A stretch of DNA of 64,000 bases, taken from NCBI GenBank assembly GCA_028015205.1, contig CM051520.1, positions 6,792,501 to 6,856,500 of the forward strand, in the 5' to 3' direction. The position numbers and the translations under genes are program-made. Under the pieces are notes generated by a model. It saw nothing but the letters and a program-made list of their open reading frames with translations, was not told the origin of the DNA and ran no database searches. Positions 1-11,999 of the stretch are shown here, piece after piece; the stretch's first letter is position 1, and each line of letters starts with the position of its first letter. This DNA comes from Mytilisepta virgata. Taxonomy: Eukaryota; Mollusca; Bivalvia; Mytilida; Mytilidae.

Positions 1-275
1 TTTTATTTTCTAAAATTGGGGCCCATAGGGGTCGAATTTCGAAAAACTGAAAATAGATCACAAGCTTAAATTGACAGTTTTTTTAAATTCGACCCCTGTG
101 GGTCCCAATTTTAGAAAATCAAAATTCTAGAACCTAATTGCGCTTTTGCATATGGTGCATGACACTAATGTATAGAAATAAAATGCATAAATTATAAAAT
201 GAAAGACGAGTTTAGATCACAAGCTTGAATTCCAAATTTTCGAAGTTCAACCCCCGTATTACAACCAAGAATAGT
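1..275 (+). repeat. Diverged satellite unit with inverted head
   Basis: This is a member of the roughly 150-170 bp repeat family that forms the array at 3857-5515. Shared landmarks are GATCACAAGCTT, 'AATTCGACCCC.GTGGG' and 'AAATGCATAAATTA'. Bases 1-49 are the reverse complement, with few mismatches, of 75-124, so the window opens on a head-to-head inversion with a loop of about 25 nt. Confidence 0.75.
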
Positions 276-489
276 TTTAGTATCAGGGATGTCAGCAAAT
301 TTTCTTCGGTCTAAAAATAGCTTTACCCGTTACAACATATAATATGGACAAACCCAGAAGTAATGGAAGTTATCTTCTATTCCCATTCCACAGTCACATT
401 GCGAGCTCTCAGATAGATGCGATTGAAATAAGTGATGTTTTAGTTCACTTACTTCGTTTCTAAGCAATAAATAATATTAGGTTTCCGTG

Positions 490-2960
490 ATCCTTTTTTT
501 TAAACAACATAAACTTCTTTATTCAATAATGCTTGTTACAATATAACTCCAAATCCGAGCTCCATTGGAGGAACCCTGTGAAACACACTTGATTACCCAG
601 GGAAATAATCAAGCACTATGATTATTAAATATTAGTAAAATTTAATAATTGTATCGGTTAAAAATCTTAAATAGCTTACAAATCTATTTGTTTTAAAATA
701 TTATTTATCAAAGGGGTAATACACTTCCTTTTATATCTAATTAAGTCATATCTGATTACATTAAAGACATCAATCCGTTTAGTTTTCTGTTCTGACAAAT
801 AGTTTGCTTTATAAATAGAAAATGCAATAATAGTAAGAATGTAATTGAAAAAGAAATATTCTTTGTCAAATATTTTATATCCTAAGACTAAATGTTTTAA
901 TGTAATCTTTATTTCAAAATGTATACTTAAAAAAAAAAATTAACTTTATTCCAAAAGTCTGAAAGATAATTACACGATATAAATAAGTGTTCGTAATCTT
1001 CTTCAATATTACACATGTTACAAGTTACATAAATTTGACTCTGATATTTTCCAAGTAACTAATAAATTCTTCGTTGGAACAATAAATTGTAACAATTTCC
1101 AACGGAAAACTTTAAGTTTGTTTTCGTTCAAAAAATAGAAAATGAATGAGTATAAATGTGACACATTCGATATATCTTCAGTATTAAAAAACTGTAACCA
1201 GCGACTGACGCCAATAGATTTCGTAACTTTCAACTGAATTAATGATTTATAAAAGTTTTTATTTGTCATATCTGATACAACGATATATCTATTATTCCAT
1301 ACACACATTTTTTTCTTAATATTAACAGTGCTCTTAACCGATTTTTCTTCAGTCAAGTACAGCTCCATGCTTTCGGGAGAGAGTTTTTTAAAACAGCTAA
1401 TTCTGAAACCCAATTACTCTTAAATTTCAGTTTTTGTAATATAGAATTTTCTGTCAATTTCCCCTCATCATCTATGAATCGTTTATATAAATGATATCAC
1501 TGTTGATCAAGTTTTTAAACAATAAACACTTACTTCCAATTTTGATAAACTTATTTCCCCAAATAACTTGTTTTCTAATGTCTGAAAAACATTTTGTATT
1601 TTTGTTCTGACCCCCCCTGATTTAACCCAAGATATAATAATATCTCGAATAGATTTGGTATTTGTTCCATATTAGGTATATTTTTGATATGATCAATATT
1701 CATTCTAAATGCTAACCAATTTTTCCCCAAAATATTGAAATATTTTTCGGGTATAACTTTCCAGTTTCCATAATTTGTATCAGTTAATCTTTGTACCCAT
1801 GACGCTTTAAGTGAATTAAAATAACTATCAAAATCAATCATATTAAGACCCCCTTCTCCGTATGTATTTATAAGCGTTGTTCTCTTTACTTTATCTATCT
1901 TGTTTTTCCAAATAAATCTAAAACAACAGGATTCAATTTCTTTTTTATATTTTTTTCAGGAACAATGCCAGATGTAGCTACGAATGTAAAGTTTGGTAGA
2001 ATCAGCGCTTTAATCATCAATATTTTCCCTATCATAGAAATATTTCTTTTTTCCCAAGATAAGATTAAGTTTTTTCATTTGTTCAATTTTTCCTTCCCAA
2101 TTTAATTTGATACATTCTTTCATGTCATGCCCAAAATACATCCCTAGTGCTTTTATCGGTTTGTCTTCCCACTTTATTCCCTCAACTTTATCTTTGCAGT
2201 GTTTTAATTTTCCTATCCACATTCCAATAGTTTTGTTTCTATTTAGTATCAGACCAGATAATGAACCAAAAATTTCTATTTCATTAAGAGCTACTGAAAT
2301 TTCATGTTTTGATGTTAAAAAAAGAGTAGTATCATCCGCTAGTTGTGATATTTTAATACCGTGGGTCTTTCCATCTAATTTTAATTGAATTCCTTTAATG
2401 TCCCTGTTGCTTCTTAATCTTAAAGCCATGATTTCAACTGATAAAACAAAAAGCAAAGCTGATAAAGGGCATCCCTGACGAATCCCTCGAGAATTTTTGA
2501 AAAGTTCTGATATCCATCCGTTATTTGATACACATGTTTGAATGTCTGTATATAAAGCTTGAACCCAACCAATAAATGAATCATTGAAATCAAAATGTCT
2601 AAGTGTAGCTAACATAAAATCCAATTCTAAAGAATCAAAAGCCTTTATGAAATCTACAAAAATAATCGTCCCTTCTATCTTATACGAGTCGGCAAAATCA
2701 ATTACATCTTGAATCTGTCTCAAATTGAAACCTATAAATCTATTTTTTTTTATGTAACCGGTTTGATCAGTATTAACAAGTTTGGGCAAAACTTTTTTGA
2801 GGCGTTGTGCCAAAACATATGAAAGCAACTTCAAATCAACATTCAACAGCGAAATTAGACGGTAGTTTTCCAACAAAAGTGGGTCGTTCTTTTTAAACAA
2901 TAAAGACAAAATGCTTGTACGTTGGGAATAAGTCAAAAGCTTGTGTTCATAACTTTTATT
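490..2960 (-). mobile_element. 5'-truncated L1/Tx1-type LINE, degenerate
   Basis: Three collinear reading-frame blocks on the minus strand form the reverse-transcriptase and C-terminal part of a non-LTR retrotransposon ORF2. Upstream parts (endonuclease, ORF1) are missing because the element stops near 2950, where an oppositely oriented LINE begins. The 3' side contains AATAAAG on the minus strand near 517-525 and a short A-rich end near 490, consistent with a polyadenylated retrotransposed copy. Frameshifts separate the blocks, so it cannot make the full protein. Family assignment rests on the motif order and wording of the reverse transcriptase ('LLFKKNDP', 'NYRLISLLN', 'RGIRQGCPLSALLF', 'LADDTTLF'). 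Confidence 0.85.
1018..1841 (-). pseudogene. LINE ORF2 fragments: C-terminal region with zinc-finger-like end
   Basis: Two minus-strand open stretches (1575-1841 and 1018-1413) continue the ORF2 C-terminus. Upstream of the first, 'GEGGLNMIDFDSYF' is the typical post-RT block of L1/Tx1 elements. The second ends 'LVTWKISESNLCNL' and stops. Just past that stop another frame reads a CxxC...E..HLF..C pattern, encoded near 960-1018, which is the zinc-knuckle-like tail of such LINEs. A small indel therefore splits the finger. No intact protein is expected. Confidence 0.75.
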
Positions 2961-2987
2961 CTGCTGTTTTATGTGAAAGGTTATCAA
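2010..2987 (-). pseudogene. LINE ORF2 fragment: reverse transcriptase palm and fingers
   Basis: The 325-codon open frame carries a recognisable non-LTR reverse transcriptase. In order it shows the 'NYRLISLLN' block (about residues 41-49), 'IIFVDFIKAFDSL' with a catalytic-type Asp (about 108-120), 'RGIRQGCPLSALLF' (about 167-180) and 'LADDTTLF', the catalytic DD pair (about 216-223). The first 20 or so codons lie across the junction with the next element and are probably not native. The frame ends near 2010 although homology continues in a different frame towards 1841 and below, so a frameshift has broken it. The enzyme would copy element RNA into DNA at a nicked target; this copy is presumed inactive. 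Confidence 0.88.
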
Positions 2988-3856
2988 AATTTTCTCTTGA
3001 AATCCTTTTCTTAAATGAGAACCAGTTTGGTTTCGGGAAAGGTTATTCCACAGTAGATTGTATATTCACACTTTACTCTTTTTTTAACTTTTCAAAATGA
3101 ACATGAAAAAATTATTTTGTTCGTTTATTGATTTCGAAAAGGCTTTCGAAACTTTTCTACATGATCCATTGCGGTATAAGATAATTTTATCAAATATAAA
3201 TGGAAATATGTATCAAATTATATGTATCAAGTCATGTCTGTCATATAATGGCAAAACCTCTGATTACTTCCCATGTGAGAATGGTGTACGACAAGGTGAA
3301 AATCTATACCCTTTTCTTTTTTCTTTATTTTTAAACGATTTAGAAACGTTTCTGGCTGATGAAAGTATTGTAGGTTTAAAATCAGTTTCAGACTTGGTAG
3401 AAGAAAAGCTAAATATATTTGTAAAACTCTTTTCTTTATTATATGTAGATGATACTGTTCTTATGGCCGAAACTTCATTAGATCTTCAAAATCAACTAGA
3501 CAATTTATTTTAATAGTCTGCAAAATGGAAAATGAAGGTAAATATTGGTAAAACTAAAATCACGATTTTTTTCACAAGGTAGATTACCAATTAATCTTTC
3601 ATTTAAATATAATGGTTCTGAAATAGAGATTGTGAAAGATTTCCATTATCTTGGGGTTGTTTCATCCAGAAGTGGATCTTTTAAAACTTGTAAAAAGCAT
3701 CTGTCAGAAAAGGCACTAATAGCATTGTATAATGTTATTAAAACAGGAAGAAAACATGATTTGTCTGTAAGCTGTCAACTTGATTTATTTGATAAATTAT
3801 TAAAACCAATACTATTATATATATATAGTATGCAATTATTCTATAAAGAATCTTAA
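2930..3856 (+). pseudogene. Second LINE fragment (CR1/RTE-like reverse transcriptase), broken
   Basis: Three overlapping plus-strand frames (2915-3100, 3097-3513, 3545-3856) give one continuous non-LTR reverse transcriptase when read with frame changes. The first ends with 'ENQFGFGKGYSTVDCIF'. The second carries 'FIDFEKAFE', 'GVRQGENLYPFLF' and 'LLYVDDTVLMAE', the catalytic YVDD box. The third carries the 'HYLGVVSS' thumb-side block. It belongs to a different lineage from the minus-strand LINE next to it: the wording 'GVRQGENL' and YVDD contrasts with 'GIRQGCPL' and LADD. At least two frameshifts and truncation at both ends make it a relic. It joins the neighbouring LINE head to head at about 2906-2940. 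Confidence 0.85.
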
Positions 3857-5515
3857 ATTGAAAATTTCAAATTTCGACCCCTGTGGACACCAATACAAGA
3901 AAAAATTGTAATTATGAGACCTTATTGCACATCTGCATTTGACAATACTGTATTGAAACAAAATGCATAAACTGAAAAACAAAAGACGAGTTTATGTCAC
4001 AAGCTTAAATTGATAGTTTATCAAAATTCGACCTCTGTGGGCCCAAAATTTTAGTAAATAAAAATTCTGAAACCTTATTGCGCATCTGCATATAATGTAT
4101 GATAATACCGCATATAAGTAAAATGCATAAATTATAAAATGAAAGAGGAGTGTAGGTCACACGCTTAAATTTTGGGCCCAAATTATAGAAAATGAAAATT
4201 CTAAAACCTTATTGCGAATCTGCATATCGTGCATGGCAATACTGTATAGAATAAAATGCATAAATTAAAAATTAAAAGACGAGTTTAGGTCACAAGCTCG
4301 AATTTAAAATGAGCGAAGTTCAACCCCTTTGTTTAGAAAATCAAAATTCTAAAACCTTATTGCGCATCTACAGGTGGTATGCAACCATTCTATTTAGAAT
4401 CAAATTCCTAAACCTAAAATGAAGGAGGAGTTGATGTCACAAGAAAGTGTGACGGACGGACAGAGACGGATGGAGGAAATCGCTATATCCCCGAACCTTC
4501 TTCGAAAATGAAAAATGAAAGAAGAGTTTAGGTCACAAGCTTAAATTCGCAATTTTCAAAATTCAACCCCTGCGGGCATCAAGTTCTGAAGATCAAAATT
4601 TAAAAACCTTATTGCGCATCTACACACAGTTTGAGACAATACTGTATAGACATTAAATGCATAAAATTAAAATAGAAAAAGGAGTTAAGGTCACAAGCTT
4701 TAATTCACAATTTTAGAAATTCGACCCTTGTGGGCCCCAAGTTTTGAAAATCAAAATACTGAAACCTCATTTCGCATCATCATACAGTATGTGACAATAC
4801 AGTACAGAAATTAAATGCACGAGGTTAAAAATGAACGAGGAGTTTAGGTCTCAAGAAAGCTAGTGTCACGGACTGACAGACAGACAGATAGACGGACGGG
4901 GTCGAAAACTATCTCCGAACTTCCTCGAAGTGCGGGGATAAAAACTGTAGGTCACAAGCTTCCATTCATATTTGTTTTTAAGTCACCCCCCCCCCCCCCC
5001 CCCCATCCATGCATGACCCCAAGTTTTAAAAATCGAAATTCTAATAGCTTATTTGCGCATCTGCATAGCAGATTTGACAATACTGCATAGAAATTGAGTA
5101 CACTCAGTCAAAATTGAAAGGGGAGTTTAGGTCACAAGCTTAAATTCCTACTTCTTAAAATTCAACCCCTGTTTGCCCCAGTTTTTGATTATAAAAATTC
5201 TAAAACTTTATTTGGCCTCTACATACAGTATGTGACAATACTGTATATAAATAAAATGCATGAAATCAAAACTTCTTGTGCGGGGACAAAAAAATTAGGT
5301 CACAAGCTTCGATTCATATTTTGTTTTAAATTCACCCCAATGCATGGACCCCAAGTTTTGACAATCAAATTGCACATCTAGATACAGTGTATGACAATAC
5401 TGAATATAGATAAAGTATGTGAATTGAAAAATGAAAGAGGAGATAACGTCACAAGCTTAAATTGACAATATTCGACTTCGACCAATGTGGGCCCCAATTT
5501 TAGGATGGATGAATG
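3857..5515 (+). repeat. Degenerate tandem array, 150-170 bp units
   Basis: About ten diverged copies follow one another. Each reads roughly 'GAGGAGTTTAGGTCACAAG', then an 'AATTCGACCCCTGTGGGCCCC' type block, then 'AAACCTTATTGCGCATCTGC', 'GACAATACTGTATAG' and 'AAATGCATAAA'. The GTCACAAG landmark recurs near 3997, 4152, 4277, 4435, 4525, 4690, 4847, 4948, 5130, 5297 and 5450. Some units end in a GACGGACGGAC-rich tail followed by 'ATATCCCCGAACCTTCTTCG' (4445-4505, 4870-4935). A run of about 20 C residues lies at 4985-5004. No gene is supported here. Confidence 0.85.
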
Positions 5516-6115
5516 AATTATTGTTTAACGTCCACTGGTGAATATCAGGGCGAGAACATGTTGATATGATAATTTATCGTATTTCCCCATGCCTATATCG
5601 ACCTGCTGAGGCCTTCACAATTTTCCGTATTTCAGCACTGTGACGTCGTAAAGAGTTGACCCGACCCTAATATGATCTGACCCGAATATATCAGCGACGT
5701 CATAATGTTTGACCCAACGTTGACCCGAATATATCAGGAAAACATCCGGTTATAGGCAGATGGCCATTGAAAAGTAAGAAATTCCATTAAGATTGCTAGT
5801 TAACAATACGATAAATTTATCATCAAGTTTTCTTCAAACAAATATTGTAAAATATAAGCCGCTCGATATTTTACGATATACGTTTGCAGAAAACCTGATA
5901 ATATGTACGAATATGTTAAGAAAATCAAAACTCAAAAATCTAAAACCTTGTTGCGCATTTACAGGTTGCATGCAACCATTTTATATAGAAATTAAATTCC
6001 TAAACCCAAAAGTGAAGGAGGAGTTGATGTCACAAGAAAGTGTGGATGGCGAACGGACAGAAACAATAGCTATATCCTCGGACTTTCTTCGAAAGTATAG
6101 GGATAAAAAGACTAG
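5516..6115 (+). repeat. Dispersed repeat (copy A) followed by an array-end unit
   Basis: Bases about 5573-5890 match 46040-46440 closely, including 'GTGACGTCGTAAAGAGTTGA' and 'AACATCCGGTTATAGGC'. Copy A lacks the long hairpin present in the second copy: it has only a 28-bp palindrome at 5847-5874. Bases 5930-6110 repeat the last unit of the preceding array (compare 4345-4505), including the degraded GGACGG tail. Confidence 0.8.
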
Positions 6116-6440
6116 TGGTCAAGCCTCATCATAATGTTTCTGTTGTGGTTTCCCATGGCTATATTTTATAGCACGCGTCTTCAGTGCTATCATATCCATA
6201 CTGCTGGAAACACCCAAAACTGCATTTCATAGGACAATAATTTACAAACAACATCTGGAGGAATTTTTTTTACTTTGAATAAACATTTCTACTGTATAGC
6301 GTTTCAAAAATTCTTCAATCTTCACTTGAGGCGGGTCTGAATGTTTGCCAATGCTTTGCGTGTCTTACTCACACAAGCGATTTATTGTAAACAACTGACA
6401 TAAAAAAACAAAAAGTTCTCAATCATAATAAAGTGTAAAC
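6116..6440. other. Non-coding stretch, nothing recognised
   Basis: AT-rich sequence without a credible open frame, RNA gene or repeat that I can name. Confidence 0.5.
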
Positions 6441-7015
6441 ACAGGGGTTTTTGCCTATGAGAAATTCATTTGAAAATCTTCTTGTCTGAAACTACTAAGC
6501 CAATTGGACAAGACTTGGCAGCAATGGTCCTGAGAGGGCCTTCTTTCAGAATTTTGTCCGATGACCCGGACCCGGACGGTCAAACAAGATGGCCGCCATG
6601 GAAAATCCATTTAAAAATCGTCTTATCTGAGATCACTTGGCCAATTAGGACCATACGTGGCAGCAGTGGCCATTAGATGGTCCCCTTTCGGAATTATGTC
6701 TGCTGACCTGGGCAATCAATAAAGATGGCCACCAAAGCTGGACATAGTTTAACCTAGGGCTTTTATTTGCAGATCATCATACCTTAAACTTGGCCATTTG
6801 GAACCAGACTAATGGCAGCAATGGTCCTCTTTCAGAATTGTTTTTGATAACTTTGAATGTCAACTAAGATGGCCACCACACTCTAACTTTGTTTAACATT
6901 GTATCTATGGGAACACTAGACAAGATAACTCCTAAACTTAAATGTCCAGTCCCACTGAAGGTTGACAAGTTAAATCCAGGTGAGCGATACAGGCTCTTGC
7001 GAACCTCTAGTTTTT
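6440..7015 (+). repeat. Bivalve 'ATGGCC' repeat, tandem units of about 140 bp
   Basis: The block 'AAGATGGCC(G/A)CCA' recurs at about 6585, 6722 and 6867, with intervening 'GGCAGCAATGGTCCT' and 'TCAGAATT(T/G)TGTC' blocks. It closes with 'AGGTGAGCGATACAGGCTCT', the end typical of this family. Related copies lie at 12000-12320, 15090-15560, 27880-28366 and 34635-35010. I recognise the family from bivalve genomes; whether it is a MITE or something else is not settled here. Confidence 0.8.
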
Positions 7016-7590
7016 AATCCGAGTGATTAATTAAATAAAATTTGGTTGGTTTTTTTCAAATACGACCATAACCTTTGAATTCATATACATCCACCCAGAT
7101 GATAATTCTAAAGCCGGTTTGTTAGTTTAGACTCTTATGTTAATTAAATTTAAAGAGGATCGTGATTTTGTTTTTAATTAAAAGGATCATGGAATAATAT
7201 TGGAGCTTCCATGGTATTAAAATATGTAGTAAGTAGTACTTTGGGGACTGTAAAACCCATCTTTAGGACGTCAATAAGCGCATATCAAACTTATAAACTT
7301 CTATAATTACTGAGTATTATAATGATCATTAAAAATATAATATAAGTGTTTCTCTATTTTTCCTCAATACACATGTAATTTGCATATCATTTAATAAAGC
7401 TGTTTCGATTTCCACTTTTAAAAATGCAAGAACAGAAAAATAGTTTGTTTGTTTGTTTGTTTGTTTGTCTTTTTTGGTCCTTTTCGAGCTAAACGAACTC
7501 GGGTCACATCTATTAGAAAAAAAGGTAAATGTGACAAGGGGTTTAAACACAACCACTTCTAAAAAGGACTAATATACCTAAGGAAAAATC
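7016..7590. other. Non-coding stretch with a (TTTG)n microsatellite
   Basis: AT-rich, no supported gene. A (TTTG) run of about six units is at 7443-7468. Confidence 0.55.
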
Positions 7591-8075
7591 AAGAAAACGT
7601 AATCTATTAGACAGACAAACCCGGGAAGACAAATGAACAACCACAAGAACAACAAATTAACACAGAAAACTAAAAACCAATGAACAATGAATTTCCTTTA
7701 AAAACCCGCGAGTGAACCCAGGTGCTCTGGAAGGGTAAGAAGTTCCTGCTCCGTATACGGTACCCGTCGTGACGTTCAAAAAAGTCAATTCGGTGGAAGT
7801 CACAAATCGGTGGAGGCACATGAAATGTTACGACAGTGGGAACAGGTCCAACATCATCTTAGATATTGGAATACTGTAACGGTCAGTCAATTCGTGATGA
7901 CGACCGTAAAATATATTAAGTGATGACAAAACGTATCCCTGATATATCCCTGGTGAAGAAGCTTTTGTGACAGTAGTAATCCTCTTTGTGGTAACTCACA
8001 GATGCCCTTGAAAATCGGATAAGCCGAGAAACATAGACGCCATATGCAGGCGATGCTGGTATATTGCTACTATTT
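7590..8075 (+). repeat. Mussel dispersed repeat, diverged copy
   Basis: The wording 'GTGCTCTGGAAGGGTAAG', 'AGTTCCTGCTC' and 'TAACGGTCAGTCAATTCGTG' matches a long dispersed repeat I remember from Mytilus sequences. No reading frame survives. The match is from memory, so the family boundary is approximate. Confidence 0.55.
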
Positions 8076-10311
8076 CTATCTTATTTTTAGACTATCTTCC
8101 GATTTAAAAAAAATCATGCTATATTTATATATGTACATCTTAATTACTCCGATTTTAATGGTATGATTTGGTCCCTTGAATTCCCAAATCAATAAGTAAT
8201 AAAAAAAATTACTCTCCGCGATCACTCAGTTGTCTTGCATTTTAAGGAACATGTTTTGTTTTCAACAAGAAATTTCTGTAATAGCAGCAATATGCTGTCA
8301 AAACTGGATAAAGGTAAAGAAATGAATACAAAACACCCACTCATTTATGGACTTTTGAACTTTATTTTGATATGAGTAGCGACTTGTGTCTTTATGCAAA
8401 ACCTATATTGAAAAAGGCTGTTGCTCATAGTTGTTTCGACCACAAACATGACAAAAACTACTATGAACACACTCAATTTTCTTAAAATTCCAGACTTAGC
8501 AGACTTTCATGGCGTACAAAATGATTGATAGATTGTGCAAATTCGATCATTAAAGAGTAATATACGAAATCTTTTGATTTTAATTTTTCATGTCAGATGG
8601 GGCCAAATAATAGCTGAAATCATACCATCCCTATTAGCATTTTTCCTGTTACAAAAATTTTACATTTCATACTCGCCTCCTGCCAATGTTCATATCCAAT
8701 ATTTTACATTTAAACGGACTATAATATAGATCAGTTTTAATTTCATACTTTATTATATTATTTAACTATCGATTTTTTAAAGATTTCTGAACATCGAATA
8801 GAATACCATAAGAAAAGTATAAAAGACACATGTAACTGATCGCGCCATAAACTATAAAAGTGACCCGGTTTTTGGAAAAATATCTTTTGCATACATGAAA
8901 GTACCAAAACACCCGGAATGTTATATTTTCATGACGGCTTTACTTCCTCGTATAATGAATTATATTTCCTCAACAAATCCTAATAACAATTTTTGAACGT
9001 ATAAAAACAAATAGATCTACTCTTGTTTTCCGGAGCAATGATAATTTAAATTAGACTGATTCATAAATAAAAGTGAATAATAGACTGAAAATGATTTCCT
9101 TATTCCGAGAAATATTTTTTTGTCAGGGAAATATAGATGCATTTTTTCTCACAGTTATGTGGGAATAGTTTGAGCTTTAAAATACATTGCCAGTAAAGGT
9201 AATATTGTATGATTTTACATATTTGTAATTGTATTAGAAGTGAGCAAAAAACCATATATTTTGTAAATTTAAAAAGAATATTTTTTGGCAATATTTTCAA
9301 CGTTAAAACATTTTGTAAACAACCCATAAAAGTCTGTTGTCAATGTTACCCAACGAGAGGTTGAAACGACATGTATAACAGTGACACTCCTGAAGTGTTT
9401 TGAACTGGACATATGTCTTCTAACAGTTATGTAAGTAATTATTTTAGAAAACATCTAACTACACGATTCAAGAACTATGTACTAAAGAGAGAGAAAGCTT
9501 TTTGATATGTGTGATGAATGAATGAATGAATGAATTAATTAATACTGTGAAGGTGCACGCAAATTATTTTTTTTCAAATTGAGTGAATATGAACAACTAT
9601 TCGAATAAAATCTTAACTGATGCAAAAGATGTGAATATTTAAAGTATATGCATATAATAAAATTATTACTTGAGGAACAGTTAAGAGTTTAATTTCCAAT
9701 CTATAAAAGGCCAAATGACAAGTATTTTTTTCTCACTTCAATCTTTTGTTTAGGTGGTATTTCAATTGTAAATGTTTTGAAATTAAACACAAGGTTAACG
9801 TTGATGTTTGTTATACGACAAAATTTACATTGTGTACATTTTTAATTTCTGAGTTCGCTTGCCTCAACTTGTATGAATACAAAAATATTTGATATGTGCT
9901 TCAAACTAAAACCGTGTTTCAATTTTTTCTTTTCTTAAGTATACACGCAAATTTTGATATGATCAGAACAAACAGGCAAAAGAACAGATGTGGAGTAAAA
10001 TATCAAGACGATAACATAACCCCATCCTTAATATCAAAATCTGTAATACTTCAAACATTGTTGTCACAGAAATGTCTTCAATTTTTTTAAAATAATCATC
10101 GAAATTTACGATTACGTAGTTTAACGACAAAAAGATGCGAGGTATGCATTAGATCGAATATGGAAAAAGATTTATATATCGTGGCCTAAAAAGGTCAACA
10201 TAAGACAAGCGCTAAATATAATGATTTCACAGATGCAAGACAAGTCACCAAAATATTTTATATTAGCGTCATGAATAAATCGATTTTCATTTATGTTCTT
10301 TTCCTTTGCAG
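8076..10311. other. Long AT-rich stretch, probably upstream or first intron of the Ig gene
   Basis: No open frame here looks coding and no known repeat was recognised. A short (GAAT) tract lies at about 9514-9533. Because the signal-peptide exon at 10312 begins with a splice acceptor, an unseen 5' untranslated exon may lie somewhere upstream. Confidence 0.5.
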
Positions 10312-10399
10312 CTATGACGGACAGTTTGGAAAATGGGTGTTACCATTAAATCATTGGAAGTGGATATAGTGATAGCAACATTTGCTCTTTTATTTTTTG
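10312..10399 (+). CDS. Exon with start codon and signal peptide (Ig gene)
   Basis: A pyrimidine-rich acceptor ending TTTGCAG precedes 10312. The coding start is the ATG at 10333, read as MGVTIKSLEVDIV followed by a hydrophobic run IATFALLFF that continues into the next exon, making a plausible signal peptide. An earlier ATG at 10315 opens a short 11-codon uORF overlapping the main start, which could dampen translation. The chosen donor is GTCAGT at 10400, leaving one G (phase 1). A stronger-looking GTAAGC lies 4 nt downstream, but using it would throw Ig domain 1 out of frame, so the weaker site is preferred. Confidence 0.55.
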
Positions 10400-10994
10400 G
10401 TCAGTAAGCATATTGTTTTAAACAAATTTTCACATTTTAATATTCGTAAGTTTAATTTACTAAAGTTCAAACTTACATTTGTAGCAGTCAGTGTACATGA
10501 TGATGATAATATTTGTCCGAGTTCGGACAATCTAGATCGGTATATTCGACAATGATTTCAACGAATTGCGCTCGTAAAGTTACCAATATCTTTTTACCGA
10601 CAATAACCTTTAAATAATCCTATCGAGACACCATGGCATCCATTCCCCTAGCACTTTGACCATTGCCATGACCACACGCCACATCCGCTGTATAGGATAT
10701 AGTTTGAGTGAATTATGGGATTCGAAACGTTAAAAAATTCAAAGACTAAGTTGGTTTTTTTAAGCCATGTTATTTGTATTCCCAATCACTTAATCAAAAT
10801 TCAGTGTCATATAATTTGCATTCAAACTCAAATTATTAATATACAATATTGTTGTTATTTATAGTCAATATGAAGTTATTTATATTTATATAACAATTTT
10901 GTCTTTAGTATTGACTGTGCGAAAATATTAGCCAAGTAAGAAGACATAGTACACGATACCTATACCAAACCCATTGCAACCACTATTTTCAACA
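10400..10994. other. Intronic AT-rich sequence, nothing recognised
   Basis: Start of the proposed first intron. No repeat or coding signal that I can name. Confidence 0.45.
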
Positions 10995-11222
10995 ACAAAT
11001 AGGGGGGCCTCGGTGGCTGAGTGGCCTAGGTAGTTCTTTTTGACTACTAATGATCACTAGCCTGTCAACGCTGAGGTTGTGAGTTCGAATCTTACCTGTG
11101 GCGGGGTGTGTTTGACTCCGGCTTCCTCCACCAAAAAAAACTGGCCGCCGCGAAATAGCCAAAATGTGCTGAAAACAGCGTAAAACCCCAACTAAACAAA
11201 CAAACAAACAACCACAAATAGG
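10995..11222 (+). mobile_element. tRNA-derived SINE with target-site duplication
   Basis: The head reads like a tRNA. The A box TGGCTGAGTGG fits the pol III consensus, and the B box is AGTTCGAATCT. Then come a conserved body ('TGGCCGCCGCGAAATAGCC') and a (CAAA) tail. The 9-bp direct repeats ACAAATAGG at 10995-11003 and 11214-11222 flank it. Compared with the copy at 38225 it lacks about 40 nt between two short ACTC-type repeats. Confidence 0.85.
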
Positions 11223-11239
11223 TATCGTGCGACCTCAGA

Positions 11240-11880
11240 ATCGATGACATTATATCCAAACCCCTGATTGCACCTGCTCCTCTTCTCCATTCACTTATAG
11301 TCTTGCTGACCACGTTATTACTGGCGACCTAAGCATCTTCAACAATATTAAATTGGAAGACATCCTTGGAAAAGGTCCCAAATATCGTGAGCCCCAGTCT
11401 ATTATTGGGAAACACAACATCAAAATACTGATGAATGCAGTTGAGGACTATGTCAGAAAATGGGCGAAGAGAGAACGAAGACGCCGAAACACTTTCTAAT
11501 TGGATCAGGTCGATAAAGTCGTTAATTCTTCCTGGCATTCGTCCTCGAGTTCTAAATGTGACAACGTTCTTAACGATCCCCAAGTCAGCAAAATAATGTC
11601 CTACCTTCATGACAATTACGTCACTGTACCAGCTGACAAAGCTCCATACAACATCTTGTTTTTCTACACTGTATAGCACCCTCCAACCTGATAACCTAAA
11701 ATCTATCTGTTTTTCGTGAGCTAATTCACCAATGCTTCTGGACTAAATAAGGTAAGGTTAAGGCTTACTTTGTCAAAAAAATTAACAAACAATACTCTGA
11801 GACTGATGTAGTTAACATGCTTGAATTTCTCATCGACAACATCTTTGAGACCAAAGACAAGCCAACTTCTGCTTTATATC
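11240..11880 (+). mobile_element. Penelope-like retroelement fragment (N-terminal part)
   Basis: The plus-strand translation, with stops, gives 'ADHVITGDLSIF', 'GKGPKYREPQSI', 'DYVRKWAKRERR' and 'DNYVTVPADKAPYNI', blocks found upstream of the reverse transcriptase in elements I take to be Penelope-like. After a gap, 'SETDVVNMLEFLIDNIF' (about 11790-11855) is the lead-in to the RT 'GIPMGTNCAP' box, which is missing here. Several stops and an internal deletion make it a relic. The family call is from memory; other tyrosine-recombinase or non-LTR groups are less likely. Confidence 0.65.
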
Positions 11881-11999
11881 TAGATTTCTCTGATTGTACA
11901 TAGATAATAATGGGCGATTGGAATCAAAACGTTATCAACAATGTGAGGATTCTTAGAAATAACATACGAAGAAGGTCTTTATTACATAGTTTTTATAAG

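Noticed and set aside
3857..5515. Regularly spaced repeats considered as a CRISPR-like array
   Set aside because: Units of 150-170 bp are fully repetitive with no short repeats and unique spacers, in eukaryotic DNA.
10998..11095. tRNA gene
   Set aside because: A and B boxes are present, but the sequence is a SINE head with a body and CAAA tail and does not fold into a complete tRNA with acceptor stem.
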